Counted from the stretch's first letter, positions 42,837 to 55,167 are shown. The stretch is DNA of 64,000 nt from Pyropia haitanensis (GCA_008729055.1 SDUX01000005.1:2744559-2808558), one strand, 5' to 3'. The notes: generated from the sequence alone by a model not told the origin. Numbers and translations: made by a program.

Positions 42837-43200
42837 CACCTCGCAACACCCCCCAGGATCTGTGCAAGAGACGCGATTTTCCCCCTTTGATCCCCCCGCG
42901 TGGAAATCCGGCACGACCCGACTCGGGCCCGTGCGCGGCGGCCGGCGGGAAAATCCGATTGCGTGATTTGAGTCTTCGAATTCTGCTTCATTGCATCGCT
43001 TGTGACCCATCAAATAGTGTTGTCCATCTTTGGAAACGTGGTAGCCACGACGGCCACGCTTGTCCAGAGCTAGTGCAGCACTATTTTGCTTGGTCAAATT
43101 AACTTGCACATCTTGTAAGACTTGCCCCGTGCTCTGCCGGAGTAAGTCAAACCGGATCTGTTGGGTTAATTTGATTGTTGCGGACCTCACCCAGGACGCA

Positions 43201-44079
43201 ATGGACCCCCCGAATCCTGCGACTGTAAGCCCGATTAATCCGGGAACGGCCTCAACCGCACCCTCCGCGGAGTCATGGAATCAACTTACAGCGTTCGTCT
43301 CGCAGATGAGCGCCGAGCTCGAGGCTCATAAGGTTGAATTGGCGGACGCCAAGAAACAGCTGTCCGACGCCAAGGCTAAGGCCTCGAGTGGAGGCGCGAC
43401 GACTGCGAGGCCGAATAAGCCCGCGCTGTTCTCTGGCAAGCCCGGGACAATTGAAGCATGGTGCTCGCACATGGACTCATATGTGCGACTGACTGACCCT
43501 GACGAAGCGTGTCGGATCGCCTGCACCTACCTGGACGGTGAAGCGTTCACCTGGTGGCATACCTACAGTCGGACGACGGCGGTCCCCGACTGGGCTATCT
43601 TTCGGGCTGCGCTCATCCGTCGCTTCAGCCCTCTGAACAAGACGCAGGCGGCGCGGGACAAGCTGCACTCATGGCGCCAAATCAAGGACGTCGGGACGTT
43701 CAACAGGACTTTCCTGAGCGTCCTCTTGGACATCCCGGACATCACCGAAGCGGAAAAGATCGACCGCTATAGCCGAGGCCTGAAGCGCGACATCTGGCAG
43801 GCACTGTGCCTCAAGACGTACACCGATCTTGAATCACTGATGACGGACGCCCTGCGCGTGGAAGCGGCCAAGGCTGGAGTGTCCCGTATCACCAGCAATG
43901 TTAACAGCACTTCTGGCAAGCCACCGACGATGGGCGTTGTCCCGATGGACATTTCCAGCATCAAGATCGAAAAGCTGACGCCAGACGAACGCCAGCGCTG
44001 CATGCGCGAGGGTCTCTGCCTTCGCTGTCGCGAGAAAGGACACATGGCTAAGGACTGCCCAAAAGGCCAGCGGAACTGA
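43201..44079 (+). CDS. gag: chromovirus Gag
   Basis: 292 residues, ATG 43201 to TGA 44077-44079. An N-terminal helical segment ([20 protein letters not shown]), a capsid-type retrotransposon gag domain ([20 protein letters not shown], then [20 protein letters not shown]) and a C-terminal CCHC zinc knuckle [14 protein letters not shown]. It forms the virus-like particle and packages element RNA. The last 28 bases overlap the pol frame, where a slippery site lies. Confidence 0.93.
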   Translation: MDPPNPATVSPINPGTASTAPSAESWNQLTAFVSQMSAELEAHKVELADAKKQLSDAKAKASSGGATTARPNKPALFSGKPGTIEAWCSHMDSYVRLTDPDEACRIACTYLDGEAFTWWHTYSRTTAVPDWAIFRAALIRRFSPLNKTQAARDKLHSWRQIKDVGTFNRTFLSVLLDIPDITEAEKIDRYSRGLKRDIWQALCLKTYTDLESLMTDALRVEAAKAGVSRITSNVNSTSGKPPTMGVVPMDISSIKIEKLTPDERQRCMREGLCLRCREKGHMAKDCPKGQRN

Positions 44080-47000
44080 AGCAGCAACAATCCTCAACAT
44101 CTGTGAAAGACGCTCCTTCGGTTCCTGAAAATATGTCGTCACCATTTGAAGGCCCGCGACTCGGGCTTCTGCTTTCTACTGCTTCTGTCAATGGAAAAGC
44201 TGTTAAGGTGCTGTTCGACGACGGATCTCCCATCAACGTCGTCTCAAGGCGCCTCGTTACCTCCTTGCATGTGAAAACGAAAGGAACGGACTTCGCGGCA
44301 AGCATGCCCGATGGCCGCTCCCGTGTCCTCGCTGAAACCGTTGACCCTCTTGAGATTCACATCGGACCGTACCAAGAGCGACTTCGGTTTGCTGTTTGTG
44401 AATTGAGCGCGTACGACCTCATCCTGGGAAAGAAGTGGCGCGATGACAAGGACGCCAAAATCAACAACAAGAAAAACAAGATCTCCTTCAAGTTCAACCA
44501 CAAGAACATTTCTATCACTGCCTCCCTCAAGAAGCCCGAAGCTCTGATCAGTCGGCAACGCCTTGCTCGGGACCTCGTTCAAAGGTGCCCTGTTTTTGCC
44601 ATCTACCTGCAGTCGGAAGATCCCTCTAGCACCTTCGACATTAACGCCATTACGATGGGACAAGGCGAAGACAAGAAAGAAGTTCAAGAGATTCTCAAAG
44701 AGTACGCTGACGTCTTCCCAGACGAGCTCCCCGACGGACTCCCTCCTGAGCGCAGTCACAAATTTAGCATCAAGCTGACCGATGACGCCCAACCGCGTCG
44801 TAGCGGAATTTACCGACTAGCCGAATGGGAGCTCGAAGAACTCAAGACTCAACTGGCCGGCCTCATAAGGAAGGGATTCATCCAACCAAGCACCTCACCG
44901 TGGGGCTCTTCCGTCCTCTTTGCGGCGAAGAAGGACGGTGGCTGGCGAATGTGCATCGACTACAGGGCCCTGAACAAGGCTACTATCAAGAACGCGTACC
45001 CACTACCACGCATCGACGACATCTTTGACCAACTGCGAAAGGCCAAGTACTTTACAAAGATCGACCTCCGCTCTGGCTATCACCAGATTCGCCTTGACCC
45101 AGAAACAATACCTTTGACGGCGTTTCGAACCAAGTACGGATTCTATGAGTTCACCGTCGTACCCTTTGGTCTGACAAATGCACCCGCGGTCTTCATGAAC
45201 CTAATGAACGATGTCTTCCGACCCTATCTGTACGACTTCATCTGTGTCTACCTCGACGACATCCTAGTCTACAGCGAAACTTACGACGATCACCTCAAGC
45301 ACCTACGATTAGCACTCGAGAAATTACGAGAACACAAGCTCTACGCCAAGCTGAGCAAGTGCCAGTTCGCTCGAACTACTGTGGACTACCTTGGCCACGT
45401 CATCTCCGAGAAAGGCTTCTCTATGGAAGACTACAAGGTCCAAGCCATCCGTACGTGGGCAACACCGAGGAGCAAAAAGGATGTACAATCTTTCCTCGGT
45501 ATGGTCAACTTCTATCGAAGATTCATCAAGGGAATGGCTGCCGTAGCTACGCCGCTAACGAGGCTGACTGGGAATGTCGACTTCGAGTGGACACCCGACG
45601 CCCAGAAAGCCTTTGAGCAGCTGCAGGACCTAACGACAAGCGCACCGGTGCTAAGGCCTTTCGACAAGAGATACCCAATCTACGTGTCTACAGATGCCAG
45701 CGGGTATGCTGTGGGCGCAGTCCTTGAGCAAGATGATGGACGCGGACGGCGTCCAGTGGCGTACTTCTCGTTAACCCTCAACATCCACGAGCAGCGCTAC
45801 AGCATTCGTGAAAGAGAACTGCTTGCAGTCGTACAAGCTATCCGGCATTGGCGCTGCTACCTCTACGGAAGACCCTTTGAGGTCCACACCGACCATGAGT
45901 CCCTGAGATACCTAAGCACCCAAGAGAAGCTGAACGATCGCCAAGTCAAGTGGCTGGAGTTTCTGGACCAGTTCCAGTTCAAGATTGTCCCAATCAAGGG
46001 CACTTCGAACCCCGTGGCTGATGCCCTTTCCAGGCAGCCACAAGATGCTCCCGACAAGCACGCCCCCAATCAAGACCTTCTTAGTCGCGTGCTGACCAAG
46101 ACCATTGAAGAACTCCCCAAGAAAACTGAAATCAACAACCTCATGACCATCAACCAAAGTGATCAAGACCTTGCCACCTTAAGACAAGAGTACGACGCGG
46201 ACCCCGAGTTTGCCGACCTAGTCAAAGACCCGGTATCTCCCTACCGGCTACACATGAGGTTGTTGAAACGAGGTGACCGTACGTGTATCCCCGTCGGTAC
46301 TCTACGCCAAAGACTACTCCACGACTACCATGATGTCCCGTGCCAAGGACACATGGGAGTCAAGAAAACAACCAAGGTTATCTCTTCCAAGTACTACTGG
46401 AAGACAATGCGGAAAGACATCCAAAGATACGTACAAACATGTGATTTGTGCCAGCGGAACAAGGCTAGCACCCATTCACCTCTGGGTCACCTCAAACCCT
46501 TGGACCCCCCGAGCCAACGATGGGCAAGTGTCTCCATGGACTTTATCACGCCTCTTCCCCTGACTCCAAGAGGCCACAACGGGATTTACGTCGTTGTCGA
46601 CCGCCTCTCCAAAATGATTCGCCTCGCCCCTATGAAGCCAGACTGTACGGCGCCAGTCGCAGCTCAGCTCTACCATGATCACGTCTATCGACACCACGGA
46701 CTCCCAGCTGATGTTGTCTGCGACAGGGACCGCATTTTCTTCTCCAACTTCTGGCAGTCGCTCACGGAGATTCTCAAGGTCAAGATCAAGGCCTCTTCAG
46801 CGTACCACCCGCAAACCGACGGACAAACTGAGATCATGAACAAGAAGATCGAAGAAATCCTGCGAAACTTTGTCAACCATCACCAAGGCGATTGGGACCT
46901 CTTTCTGGTTGCTGCCGAAGTAGCCTACAACCGGTCGCCAAATGCTGTTACAACGTACTCCCCTTTCTTCCTGAACTACGGATTCGAACCTAAGACGGTA

Positions 47001-47594
47001 CCAATGGACATCCTCGAAATCTCAGAGTCAAGCATGCCTGCAGTGTCTGACTGGCTAAGCGGTCTCCAACATGCTCAAGAGACTGCCATCTCAGCCATCA
47101 AGAGTGCAAATGAGGCGCGCTCGGCGTACGCAAATCGCCATCGCCGACCTTGCAAGATCGCCGTGGACGATCTGGTGCTACTAAGTACCAAACACCTTAT
47201 GCCAGATGCTTTCCAAGGCGCTCGCAAGCTGATGCCCAAGTACTCAGGACCGTACCGCGTCACTGAGAGTATCAACGATGTGACGTTCCGCCTGGATCTT
47301 CCCCAAGCGGTGCTCGATCGCAAGGTTCACAACGCCTTTCATGCGAGCTTGCTGAAGCCGTACCGCGCTGATCCTTATGGCCGACTTCCTCCCGTTCCGC
47401 CTCCGGTGGCATTTCCGGACGGTTCTGTCGAGTACGAAGTCGACTCCATCATAAGGTCACGAAAGCGCCGTGGACGACTACAGTACCTGGTCAAGTGGAA
47501 AGGCTGTGACGTCAGCGAGAACTCCTGGCTGACCAAGCAAGACCTTGCGAACGCACCTGAGGTGTTGGACGCTTTCCTGCGCCGCGCGTCCTAA
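44052..47594 (+). CDS. pol: chromovirus Pol polyprotein (PR-RT-RNase H-IN-chromodomain)
   Basis: Open frame from 44052 to TAA 47592-47594. The first ATG is 44133, but it is probably read by -1 shift from gag. Domains in order: aspartic protease with [14 protein letters not shown] (about 44215); RT with [27 protein letters not shown] and the catalytic YLDD (about 45249); RNase H ([27 protein letters not shown]); integrase with an HHCC finger (CDLCQRN) and DDE residues in [18 protein letters not shown] and [15 protein letters not shown]; and a C-terminal chromodomain ([32 protein letters not shown]) that targets integration to chromatin. No interruption was seen, so the copy may be competent. 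Composition is distinctly less GC-rich than the host DNA around it. Confidence 0.95.
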   Translation, partial: GLPKRPAELKQQQSSTSVKDAPSVPENMSSPFEGPRLGLLLSTASVNGKAVKVLFDDGSPINVVSRRLVTSLHVKTKGTDFAASMPDGRSRVLAETVDPLEIHIGPYQERLRFAVCELSAYDLILGKKWRDDKDAKINNKKNKISFKFNHKNISITASLKKPEALISRQRLARDLVQRCPVFAIYLQSEDPSSTFDINAITMGQGEDKKEVQEILKEYADVFPDELPDGLPPERSHKFSIKLTDDAQPRRSGIYRLAEWELEELKTQLAGLIRKGFIQPSTSPWGSSVLFAAKKDGGWRMCIDYRALNKATIKNAYPLPRIDDIFDQLRKAKYFTKIDLRSGYHQIRLDPETIPLTAFRTKYGFYEFTVVPFGLTNAPAVFMNLMNDVFRPYLYDFICVYLDDILVYSETYDDHLKHLRLALEKLREHKLYAKLSKCQFARTTVDYLGHVISEKGFSMEDYKVQAIRTWATPRSKKDVQSFLGMVNFYRRFIKGMAAVATPLTRLTGNVDFEWTPDAQKAFEQLQDLTTSAPVLRPFDKRYPIYVSTDASGYAVGAVLEQDDGRGRRPVAYFSLTLNIHEQRYSIRERELLAVVQAIRHWRCYLYGRPFEVHTDHESLRYLSTQEKLNDRQVKWLEFLDQFQFKIVPIKGTSNPVADALSRQPQDAPDKHAPNQDLLSRVLTKTIEELPKKTEINNLMTINQSDQDLATLRQEYDADPEFADLVKDPVSPYRLHMRLLKRGDRTCIPVGTLRQRLLHDYHDVPCQGHMGVKKTTKVISSKYYWKTMRKDIQRYVQTCDLCQRNKASTHSPLGHLKPLDPPSQRWASVSMDFITPLPLTPRGHNGIYVVVDRLSKMIRLAPMKPDCTAPVAAQLYHDHVYRHHGLPADVVCDRDRIFFSNFWQSLTEILKVKIKASSAYHPQTDGQTEIMNKKIEEILRNFVNHHQGDWDLFLVAAEVAYNRSPNAVTTYSPFFLNYGFEPKTVPMDILEISESSMPAVSDWLSGLQHAQETAISAIKSANEARSAYANRHRRPCKIAVDDLVLLSTKHLMPDAFQGARKLMPKYSGPYRVTESINDVTFRLDLPQAVLDRKVHNAFHASLLKPYRADPYGRLPPVPPPVAFPDGSVEYEVDSIIRSRKRRGRLQYLVKWKGCDVSENSWLTKQDLANAPEVLDAFLRRAS
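44058..44064 (+). promoter_or_regulatory. putative -1 frameshift site between gag and pol
   Basis: CCCAAAA at 44058-44064 sits in the gag phase as C CCA AAA, the X_XXY_YYZ form. The pol frame is open only from 44052 (TAA at 44049-44051), and gag stops at 44079. So the heptamer lies within the only 28 bases where a -1 shift could work. Confidence 0.65.
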
Positions 47595-47605
47595 GGGGGG
47601 GGAGG

Positions 47606-48360
47606 TGTAAGGATATGCCCCTTAAATCCCCAAGACTGGAGCCTAGGGGATAAGGACTGGGGCCTCTCCTTCCCTGTCCTTCTCAGCCAACTCCTTCCAA
47701 GACGCATCAACTCCAAAGTAATCTGGGGCATGCCGCGGTGTCCGTCCGATAATCTACTACTAACGGACGGTCAGCACGGGAGCCGCGGATTGGCTAACCG
47801 ACACTACCCTGACTCATCTGCCGACGGGTACAGTCTCCAACGGATCAACGGACTAACGGACCAAAAGACGAGCCACATCTCTGACGCGTCAGCAAGCCGG
47901 AACAATCTCCCCGTAGACCAATGGGAGCGACAAGACTTGCTGACCCACGGGAGATATTCGACCCGAAGACTGGCGTCTGCTTACACGCCTCTGAGGCTTT
48001 TCGGGTCGAATGGCGCGTGGGGGCCAGCCGCGCGGCGCTACGAGCGCCGCACACCGTCCCCCCCCCGTTTGGGGCTTTCTGGTGGGGCGCCTTGGGGCGC
48101 ACACGCCCACCCTTGCTTTGTTCTGAGAGCCCATGCTTTGTTTTGAGAGCTTTGGTGCCGTCCACCGGCACGACGGGCAATCGCATGCTTTGGGGCACCC
48201 TGGGTGCCCCCTGGGGGTATATAATGCGTGAGTGTGGGCGCCACCGGGAGAGACCTCGGGGAACAACCACAGACAGAGACACAAAGACCTCCTTTACCTT
48301 CGGCCCCCTCGACCCTCACCGACGTCACGCCCATCCTCTTCCCCACCCCATCACCGTCAT
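47606..48360 (+). repeat. 3' LTR of the chromovirus, truncated in this assembly
   Basis: Identical to the 5' LTR except for a few substitutions and homopolymer length differences, TATA box included. It stops matching after ...CACCGTCAT at 48360. The remaining LTR end is found reversed at 49284-49394. Confidence 0.92.
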
Positions 48361-49394
48361 TACCCGCAGAACTCGTCTGCCCCAGCTGCCGTCGCTGTCG
48401 TACCCGGAGCAGGTCCCACGCCGCGTGCTGCAACCTCGTCGCGGCTGGTCCGCCCCCTCGGCTGGGGAGGGGACGGGGAACATGGCGGAACGGTTGGCGC
48501 TGCTGCTGCTGCCAGGTGGCGCTGCCGCAACCGGCGGTGGCGCTTGCGGGGGGATGACCGGCCCGGCCCGGGAGCAAGCGGGGAGTCGGTCCCCCCGTTT
48601 CCAGATTGTTGTCACCGCCGCCGGGCCGGAAGGCGTCGCGGCCGGCGCAGGCAAGTTGCTCAAGAATGGCTGCGGTCGTGGGCCGGTTTCGCTCGAACCC
48701 ACCCGGGCGCAGGCTGCCGGCGCTGGCTGCTGCCCCGCTGTACGAGCTCGGCAGTTGCGGGCCGCTTGGCGGAAATGCCCCGCGCGGTGCCGGGGACGGC
48801 AACGACCTCGGCTGTCGCCCGCCGTCGCGCAGAAGACGACGGTTGGTTGGGCCGCCTCGCCACCTGCCTGCGGGCCGGCGCCTGCCCGCGAGGGCTCGGC
48901 GGGACGCTTGCTGCTGCCGTTGCGTAGTCGCTTGGCCCCGCCTGGCCGCCCCCAGCGGCGGCGGCGCCTTCGTCGCCGCGGCTCGGGCTGGCGCCCTCCC
49001 ACTTCCTCGCCGGCCCCTCCCGCTCGGCCCCGCTTCGCCACCGCCCAGCGGCGGCCTGGAGTGCCGTCGATACGCCGGGCTTGTCGGCGCTGATGGCCGC
49101 TGGTTGGCCCCACCCGCTCGGCCCCGCTTGGCCGCCACCCGAATGGCGGCCAAGCCTGCTCGCGTGGGCCCGGCGGCCGCTGCTGCGCTCCGGGTTTCCA
49201 CGTGCTCGGCCCGGCCTGGCGCCGCCCAGCGGCGGCGGCGTTCGACGGCGAGGGCTTGGCGTCCGCAGCTCCCGCTGGTTGCCTGTGAGGCACCACCCAC
49301 ACCCGGGCAGCCCTCAACGTACTGGCGCCGGTTGCAGCAACCCGTGCACCAATTGAGGATCCGGGCGCGGGGGAAGGTGACGGGTGGGATGACG
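48361..49394 (-). other. inverted block: LTR 3' end plus continuation of the Cys-module repeat gene
   Basis: Read on the minus strand from 49394, this block starts with the missing last 111 bp of the 3' LTR (49394-49284, including the shared CGTCAT). Next come the second copy of the target duplication GGCAA (49283-49279) and the repeat gene in the correct phase (NQRELRTPSPRRR). Repeats then decay into a Pro/Gln/Ser-rich region ending at 48361. In this orientation everything is collinear with 39560-41100 plus the element; in the given orientation nothing is. It abuts the N gap and shows more mismatches than the rest, pointing to a draft-quality block placed backwards. Confidence 0.8.
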
Positions 49395-49893
49395 NNNNNN
49401 NNNNNNNNNNNNNNNNNNNNNNNNNNNNNNNNNNNNNNNNNNNNNNNNNNNNNNNNNNNNNNNNNNNNNNNNNNNNNNNNNNNNNNNNNNNNNNNNNNNN
49501 NNNNNNNNNNNNNNNNNNNNNNNNNNNNNNNNNNNNNNNNNNNNNNNNNNNNNNNNNNNNNNNNNNNNNNNNNNNNNNNNNNNNNNNNNNNNNNNNNNNN
49601 NNNNNNNNNNNNNNNNNNNNNNNNNNNNNNNNNNNNNNNNNNNNNNNNNNNNNNNNNNNNNNNNNNNNNNNNNNNNNNNNNNNNNNNNNNNNNNNNNNNN
49701 NNNNNNNNNNNNNNNNNNNNNNNNNNNNNNNNNNNNNNNNNNNNNNNNNNNNNNNNNNNNNNNNNNNNNNNNNNNNNNNNNNNNNNNNNNNNNNNNNNNN
49801 NNNNNNNNNNNNNNNNNNNNNNNNNNNNNNNNNNNNNNNNNNNNNNNNNNNNNNNNNNNNNNNNNNNNNNNNNNNNNNNNNNNNNNNNNNNNN
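49395..49893. other. assembly gap (499 N)
   Basis: Run of N. ORFs crossing it are meaningless. Confidence 1.
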
Positions 49894-51668
49894 CAAGGAC
49901 GCACACGTCTAGTCCGGACAGACGGCTGCGCATGAATGGCAGTCGCTGCGCAGAGCACCTCAAGAACACCAAGCCTTACGTGGAGGGCATCGAAAGAGAT
50001 GATGCAGCGTCCAGGAGACCCTGGACGCAGTCAACCGTCGCGGCTTTGAGTTGGGGCCTCTCTGCCGCGCGTCTCCCGTCGCACCAGGGTATGTCCTCAA
50101 TGAGTGCGGCTGACTGCGCTTTCAAGAGCTTGTGTGCATGTGTGATGCCCCTTGCGTGTGGTGGGCGTCGGCTGCGTCGTTGAGTGAGCGCTCTGGGGTC
50201 TCTTAAACTCATACGCCATCATCTTTGTGTTTGCTGGTTGCACATTGTACGATCATGCAGTTGTTTTGTGCCTATGACTGTCACGCAGGCCACGATGACG
50301 GGCCGCCAGTGGCGGCACTTCTGTGTGGAGTGGCCCCACATGGTGGCAGGCCTGTTCGGCCCCGGCCGTGTGCCGCGGCATCGTGGCGCCTCTCAACCAG
50401 GCCCCGCCGTCCTTGCAGGCCAATTTGCCCCGCGGTCATCCGGCGGACGCGGACATGGACGATGGCTGGGGAGATGGGACGTACGAGGAGGTGTGCTTGG
50501 AGATGGAGGAGCTTGCCAGGCCTGTTGAGGGCGTGGACACGTCGGCGGGTCCCCCTACTACTCCCTCTTTGGGAGGTGCCCATCAAGGACGCCGTGCTGC
50601 GGATGTTTTGCGTGGCCGCTAAAGTCAACGGTCTGTTTTTTATGGGGACAACCGGGCGGACCACACTGTCACCACCGAGTCGGAGGCGGTGGAGGTGGCC
50701 GACGTGGCCAAGATGTTGGGGGATATGATCCAGGTCCTGCTGGCCCCGTCCATACAACCAAGCTTCACCGGCTGATGTACCACGTGCACGAGGAGCTGAC
50801 CAGGCGCGGCAACCTGTGGGAGGGAGACACGAGTGAGAACGAGTCACTCCACCCGGCGGGCAAGATGATGTACCGTCGCACCAACAAGCACGGGCCCTCG
50901 TTGATGCTGCAGCTGCTGCGCGCTGAGGAGACAAAGTCAGAGGTGCTGGACAGGCTGGACAGGGCCGAGCGGGACGCAGACAAGGACGCGCGCGCCACGG
51001 CGGGCGTGGACGACGATGCGGCGGGCGGCGCGGCCGAGGCTGACCCCAGGGTTGGGGCGCGGGGCGTGCGCGTCAGCGCGGCCGCTGTTGCAGCCCAGCC
51101 GGGACTGGCGGCTCTCCCCGCCTGCCTGGAAGTCGGCATGGACGGCACGCTGGCCGTTGCCAACACGACGCAGATCAAGGCCACTTTCGAGTGGGGGGCG
51201 CGCGCGATGGTGCAGAATGTGCGTGGCACCAACGACTTCCGCGCGGCGCCCTGGCACTCACACATCAGGTTTGTGGGTGCCGACGGCGAGGTGCTGTGGG
51301 GGCTGGTCCGCGTGGTGCTACGCGGCGTCGACGGCGGTGCTTGCCAGCGTGTGGTGGTGCAGTGTTTGCGGAAGGAGACGCCACGAAACGGGTGCGTTTT
51401 GACTGCCTTTGGCTGCCAGCGCTTGGCTTGGGACTTTGCCAGCTGGGACGACGACTGGCCCAAGCTGGCCGTCGTGGAGACGTCGGCCATTCTCCGCCTG
51501 GAGCAGATCCACTCGGACTGGTGGGACCTCGGCCGCCGCTTGGCGTCCGTGCTGTGCCGTCAACTGTACCAGACACGTCCGACGAGCGTCATCGTGCACG
51601 CTTCTTCACCAATGTGTTCTACCCCTGGACGTCGCGGTCTTTGCGTCTCGCTGTATAAGATGCCCTGA
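49894..51668 (+). pseudogene. unidentified gene, probably spliced and frameshifted
   Basis: A plus-strand coding signal in several frames. 49930-50088 reads CAEHLKNTKPYVEGI... and ends at a possible donor (CACCAG/GGTATGT). A possible acceptor CACGCAG ends at about 50287, followed by TGRQWRHFCVEWPHMVAGLF. Acidic MDDGWGDGTYEEVCLEMEEL follows, then shifts near 50570, 50640 and 50730, and finally a long frame (50747-51668) with HTTKLHRLMYHVHEELTRRG, EGDTSENESLH and MMYRRTNKHGPSLMLQLLRA. The last frame has normal composition and a C-terminal domain (KATFEWGARAMVQNV). The HExxxxG...DTxxNExxH pattern recalls transposon-encoded proteins, but I cannot name a family. Several frame breaks suggest decay. 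Confidence 0.45.
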
Positions 51669-54060
51669 CGTGGCGGCGTAAACTGTCTTTAGAAACAGCG
51701 CAGAATCCTCACTGCTTTCACTGCTCCACTCTCTCCACCCCCACTCCCGGAAAAACCCTCGTGCGCCCTCCGCGTTCACACCCCCTTGACCGGGCCCCAC
51801 CGTGCGTGGCGGCCAGTACTCTTCTACCCCCCCACGACGCAAAGGCCAGCCCCGAAAGGCGCCGAGTCCATGACCAGCGGCCGCGACCGCGCGGCACGCC
51901 CCCCCCCGGCCCCCAACCATTTCCACCGGCCGCCACCGCGCGGCGCGCCCCCACCCCTGCCATCAACCCCGCCCCCATCCCCCTAGAGCGGCGGGATTCC
52001 CACCCCTGTCCCCGTCCCGTCACCGCCGCGGTACAGCGGCAATGTTGACGGTAAGGGACGGGGGCATCACCACCCTCCTCCCCGCCGTCCCCCCCACTCA
52101 TGCTCCCGTGGGCGCCTACCGCTCGCCGGGGCCGCCCGCGCGGGTGCTCAAGGAGAGGGAGGGGGGGAGGGAGGTGCATTGGCGCGACGGCAATGGGAGA
52201 TGCTAGGAGTGGGGGGGCCCCCACGTGGCGGTGCCGGCGGCGACAGTGGGCGGTCGGGTGAGCGGGCGGGCGCGCCCGCGTCAGGGGCCAGCTGCCGCCG
52301 ACTGCGGCGGCCGCCAGCGGGCCACGCCCGGGCGCGCCCGTCTGCTGAAGCGGCCGCCGCCAGGAGGACGGACTGCACCGCCACCGCCACCGATGTGACC
52401 TCGACCACCACGCGGGTGCGGAGGACAGCCATTGTGAAGCGGGAGGGGGTTGCCAAGAGGGGGAGGGGCGAAGGGGATGGACGGCGGGATGCGGGCCGGG
52501 GAGTAGACTGCGCTTTGCGCTGCCTGCCAAGTGCCATGTCACACTGTAAGACATGTTCGCAGCCCAGGTCCGCCCGGGAAAGGGCGGCCTCCCGCTAGCT
52601 GTCATGCCTGAGCCACAGTTAATCGTGGCTCTATACGGTCTCGTCCCCGCCGACGCCTGGCTAGCCGCCGCACTAAGCAGTGGCACTGGCTCGCACGACC
52701 AGCTGCCACAAACTGTGTTCCCCGATTGGCTCAGAGAGCTCGGCCAAACAGGCAACGGAGCAGTCTCTCGCAGTCACTGCCAGGCCACGCAAGCCTCTTG
52801 TGGGCAGAATTCTTCAGCGCATCCAGGAGTGTGTTCAGCCGGAATAGCAGCCCCATCCATTCAGCCATTCCGCAATAGGCGCCCGTATTGGGAAATTATT
52901 GAGGGTGCTCAGGTTCTTGACGATATGCCCGCCACACAACCAATGAACACACCAGGATTCTCGCAGAGCCGAACACGCAACACTGTCTAGCCCAGCCTCA
53001 CCTTCTTCCACAGCCCGGCCCACTCGCGCAGCCAATGATATCCGACGCCGCGGCAGCTCTGGCCACCCACCACGGCGCATTGCAAGCCTCTCTTTGATTG
53101 CCAGCAACGGCGCAAGTCGCTCTCACCCCGTCGCCTATATCTCCCGCGCAGGTGTCTGCCCGTCCACCCAATCATCGTTGGAACCGTGATGCATTGTGGC
53201 GCCATTATCGCGCCATCACACGCGCCAACGAGCCTCGCCGAGACAGCTCACTCCTTTCCCCAGCCAACCACAGGCCCACATCTGTCAAGTCTATCCACTT
53301 ATCAGCAAGAGACCTCAGCAGTACGCAATCAGTGGTGTAACACTTCACTTGGACGTGAGAAGGTTTCAATATTGACCCAACTCCGTTCCCGAATCCAACC
53401 CCGGGATGTCTCGCCGAACCCATCCTATCCCCTTATTTACTACCATTGCCTACCCCGATGAACGGAACCGTTTCCCTGACGAGATCGTGCCATCTGCGGC
53501 TCTTGTTGAACGGCTTTGAGCAATACAGCTTTGGACACGGATTGATTCTATCTCGATTCACACTTGTACAAGATACCAAGCCCTTGTTTTTCATCGGGTT
53601 CAGAGGTGTTCACGGCAATAGGAACTGACCAGGTCGATCGATGTGATGCTCAAGAACTCAGGCAGGGCTTGCAGCCACACTCTCTGCCAGTCCCTTGCTC
53701 CCGCCAGACCGTGTCGGCCACCCATCTGCCCTCCACCGGGCCACATCGTTCAGAACACTCATTGGCGCAGGGACACTCGCGATCTAGCCGGTCCACCTGC
53801 GATAAGTAAAAGATCGCGACTTCTTGGGCGGTCACTTTTTGGAAAAGCACCGTAGCGGCGACCCCAACGGCGACCATATATCGTGAATCTGATTCATCGA
53901 GTTGTGGTAAGTACACAACATATTCGTTTCGAAGGATGGGGTTGGTCCACACTGGCACCCATTTTTTTTTCAGAATGGGGGCTGGGCTGGACCAACCCCT
54001 TTCATCGGGATTGGGCACCGGCTCAATTTAGCGAGATCCAGCCATTGAGAGGTCAGAGAC
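51669..54060. other. spacer without recognisable gene
   Basis: 51720-52540 is GC-rich with ORFs on both strands and no domain. 52540-54060 is of lower GC with short ORFs only. It contains the dispersed repeat at 53882-54005. Confidence 0.4.
53882..54005 (+). repeat. dispersed repeat with fold-back GGGGTTGGTCC/GGACCAACCCC
   Basis: The left part aligns with 35505-35575. GGGGTTGGTCC (about 53938-53948) and its complement GGACCAACCCC (about 53989-53999) form an 11-bp inverted repeat around CCCATTTTTTTTTCAGAATGGG. Confidence 0.5.
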
Positions 54061-54179
54061 GTGGCAGGAAACGATTGCTTTGATCCGCTGCCGAAGGTGA
54101 TATTCCATGAATGCGGTTGGGGATCGCGTCTCCCAACAATGTGCACCTCATCCCGTCGGGTCGGGCAGCCGCTTTGGGG

Positions 54180-55136
54180 TGCCCCGGCCCCCGCGTGGGG
54201 GGGGGGTGGGGGGGAGGGGGGTCGGGGGAAGGTGCCGCGCGGCCGTCCCGGCGAGGGGTCGAGGGGGAGGGGGCGGGCGGGGCGGACGGCGGCGTTGTGG
54301 GGGGGGGGGGGGGGGGGGGGTTGGGCGGCGGCGGCGGCGGCGCACTCGAGGCGGCCGCCCCGGCCGGCGGCGCCCCGCCGTCCCGTCCGTCTGCGGGTGG
54401 CGGGTCGCCGCCGCCGCCGTGGGCGGTGCTGTTGTCGTCGCCGCCGCCGCCGCCGTCGCCGCCGTCGACGCAGCCGTTGCCGCCGCCGCCGCCGCTGGCC
54501 GCCGCACCCGCCGCCGCCAATGGGGCTGCTGCCGCGGTGGGGGCCGCCGGCACCGGGGGGGCGGCGGGCGCGGCGGCGGTGGAGGCGGCGGCGGCGGCGG
54601 CGGTGGCGGCGGGCGACGGGCGGGACCCGCCGCCGCCACCGTTGGCACCGCCCCCCCAGTCCCCACCACCCCCGCCCCCCCCGCCGCGGGACGGCACGGG
54701 CGGTGGCGCTGGCGGGGCCACCACCCCGCCCCCACCGGCCGCCGCCGCCGCCACCCCCCGCATCAAGCAGGAGGTGTGGGCGGCGGGCGCCGGCACCACC
54801 CTCGTGGCGGGCCCCCCCCCCCTGCCCCCCCCTCCCCCGCGGTGCCGGCCACCACCGCCACCGCCACCGCGGCCGTCGCCGCCGCCGACAACGACGCGGC
54901 GGCGGCGGCGGCAGAGGCGGCGGCGGGCGCCGCCGCCGCCGCCGCCGCCGCCGCGGAGGAGGCATGGCTGGCGGGCGCGCCCGGGGGGGGGGGAGGGGGG
55001 ACCCCGCCGGGAGGGGGGGGGGGGCGACGGTGGGGTGGTGCTTGCACTTTCGTGGCTGGTGGCCGCCGCCCCCAGCGGCGGCAGCGGCGGCGGCACCGCA
55101 ACCCCCGCGGGCGCCGAGCGGGCCGCCACCGCCGCC

Positions 55137-55167
<31 letters not shown>

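Larger units (their letters stand above)
41101..48360 (+). mobile_element. Ty3/gypsy chromovirus LTR retrotransposon, young copy
   Basis: 5' LTR 41101-41961 (TGTAAGGAT...GCCTCACA), internal region with zinc-finger ORF, gag and pol, a G-rich polypurine tract at 47593-47605 and 3' LTR from 47606. The 3' LTR breaks off at 48360; its missing last 111 bases, overlapping by 6, are present in reverse at 49284-49394, giving 860 bp against 861 for the 5' LTR. The target duplication GGCAA is at 41096-41100 and, reversed, at 49279-49283. Over about 755 bp the LTRs differ by roughly three substitutions plus single-base changes in homopolymers, so insertion was recent. Gag and pol are open. Confidence 0.92.

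Noticed and set aside
48038..50183. ORFs of 500 to 644 codons crossing the gap
   Set aside because: They include runs of N and antisense repeat DNA.
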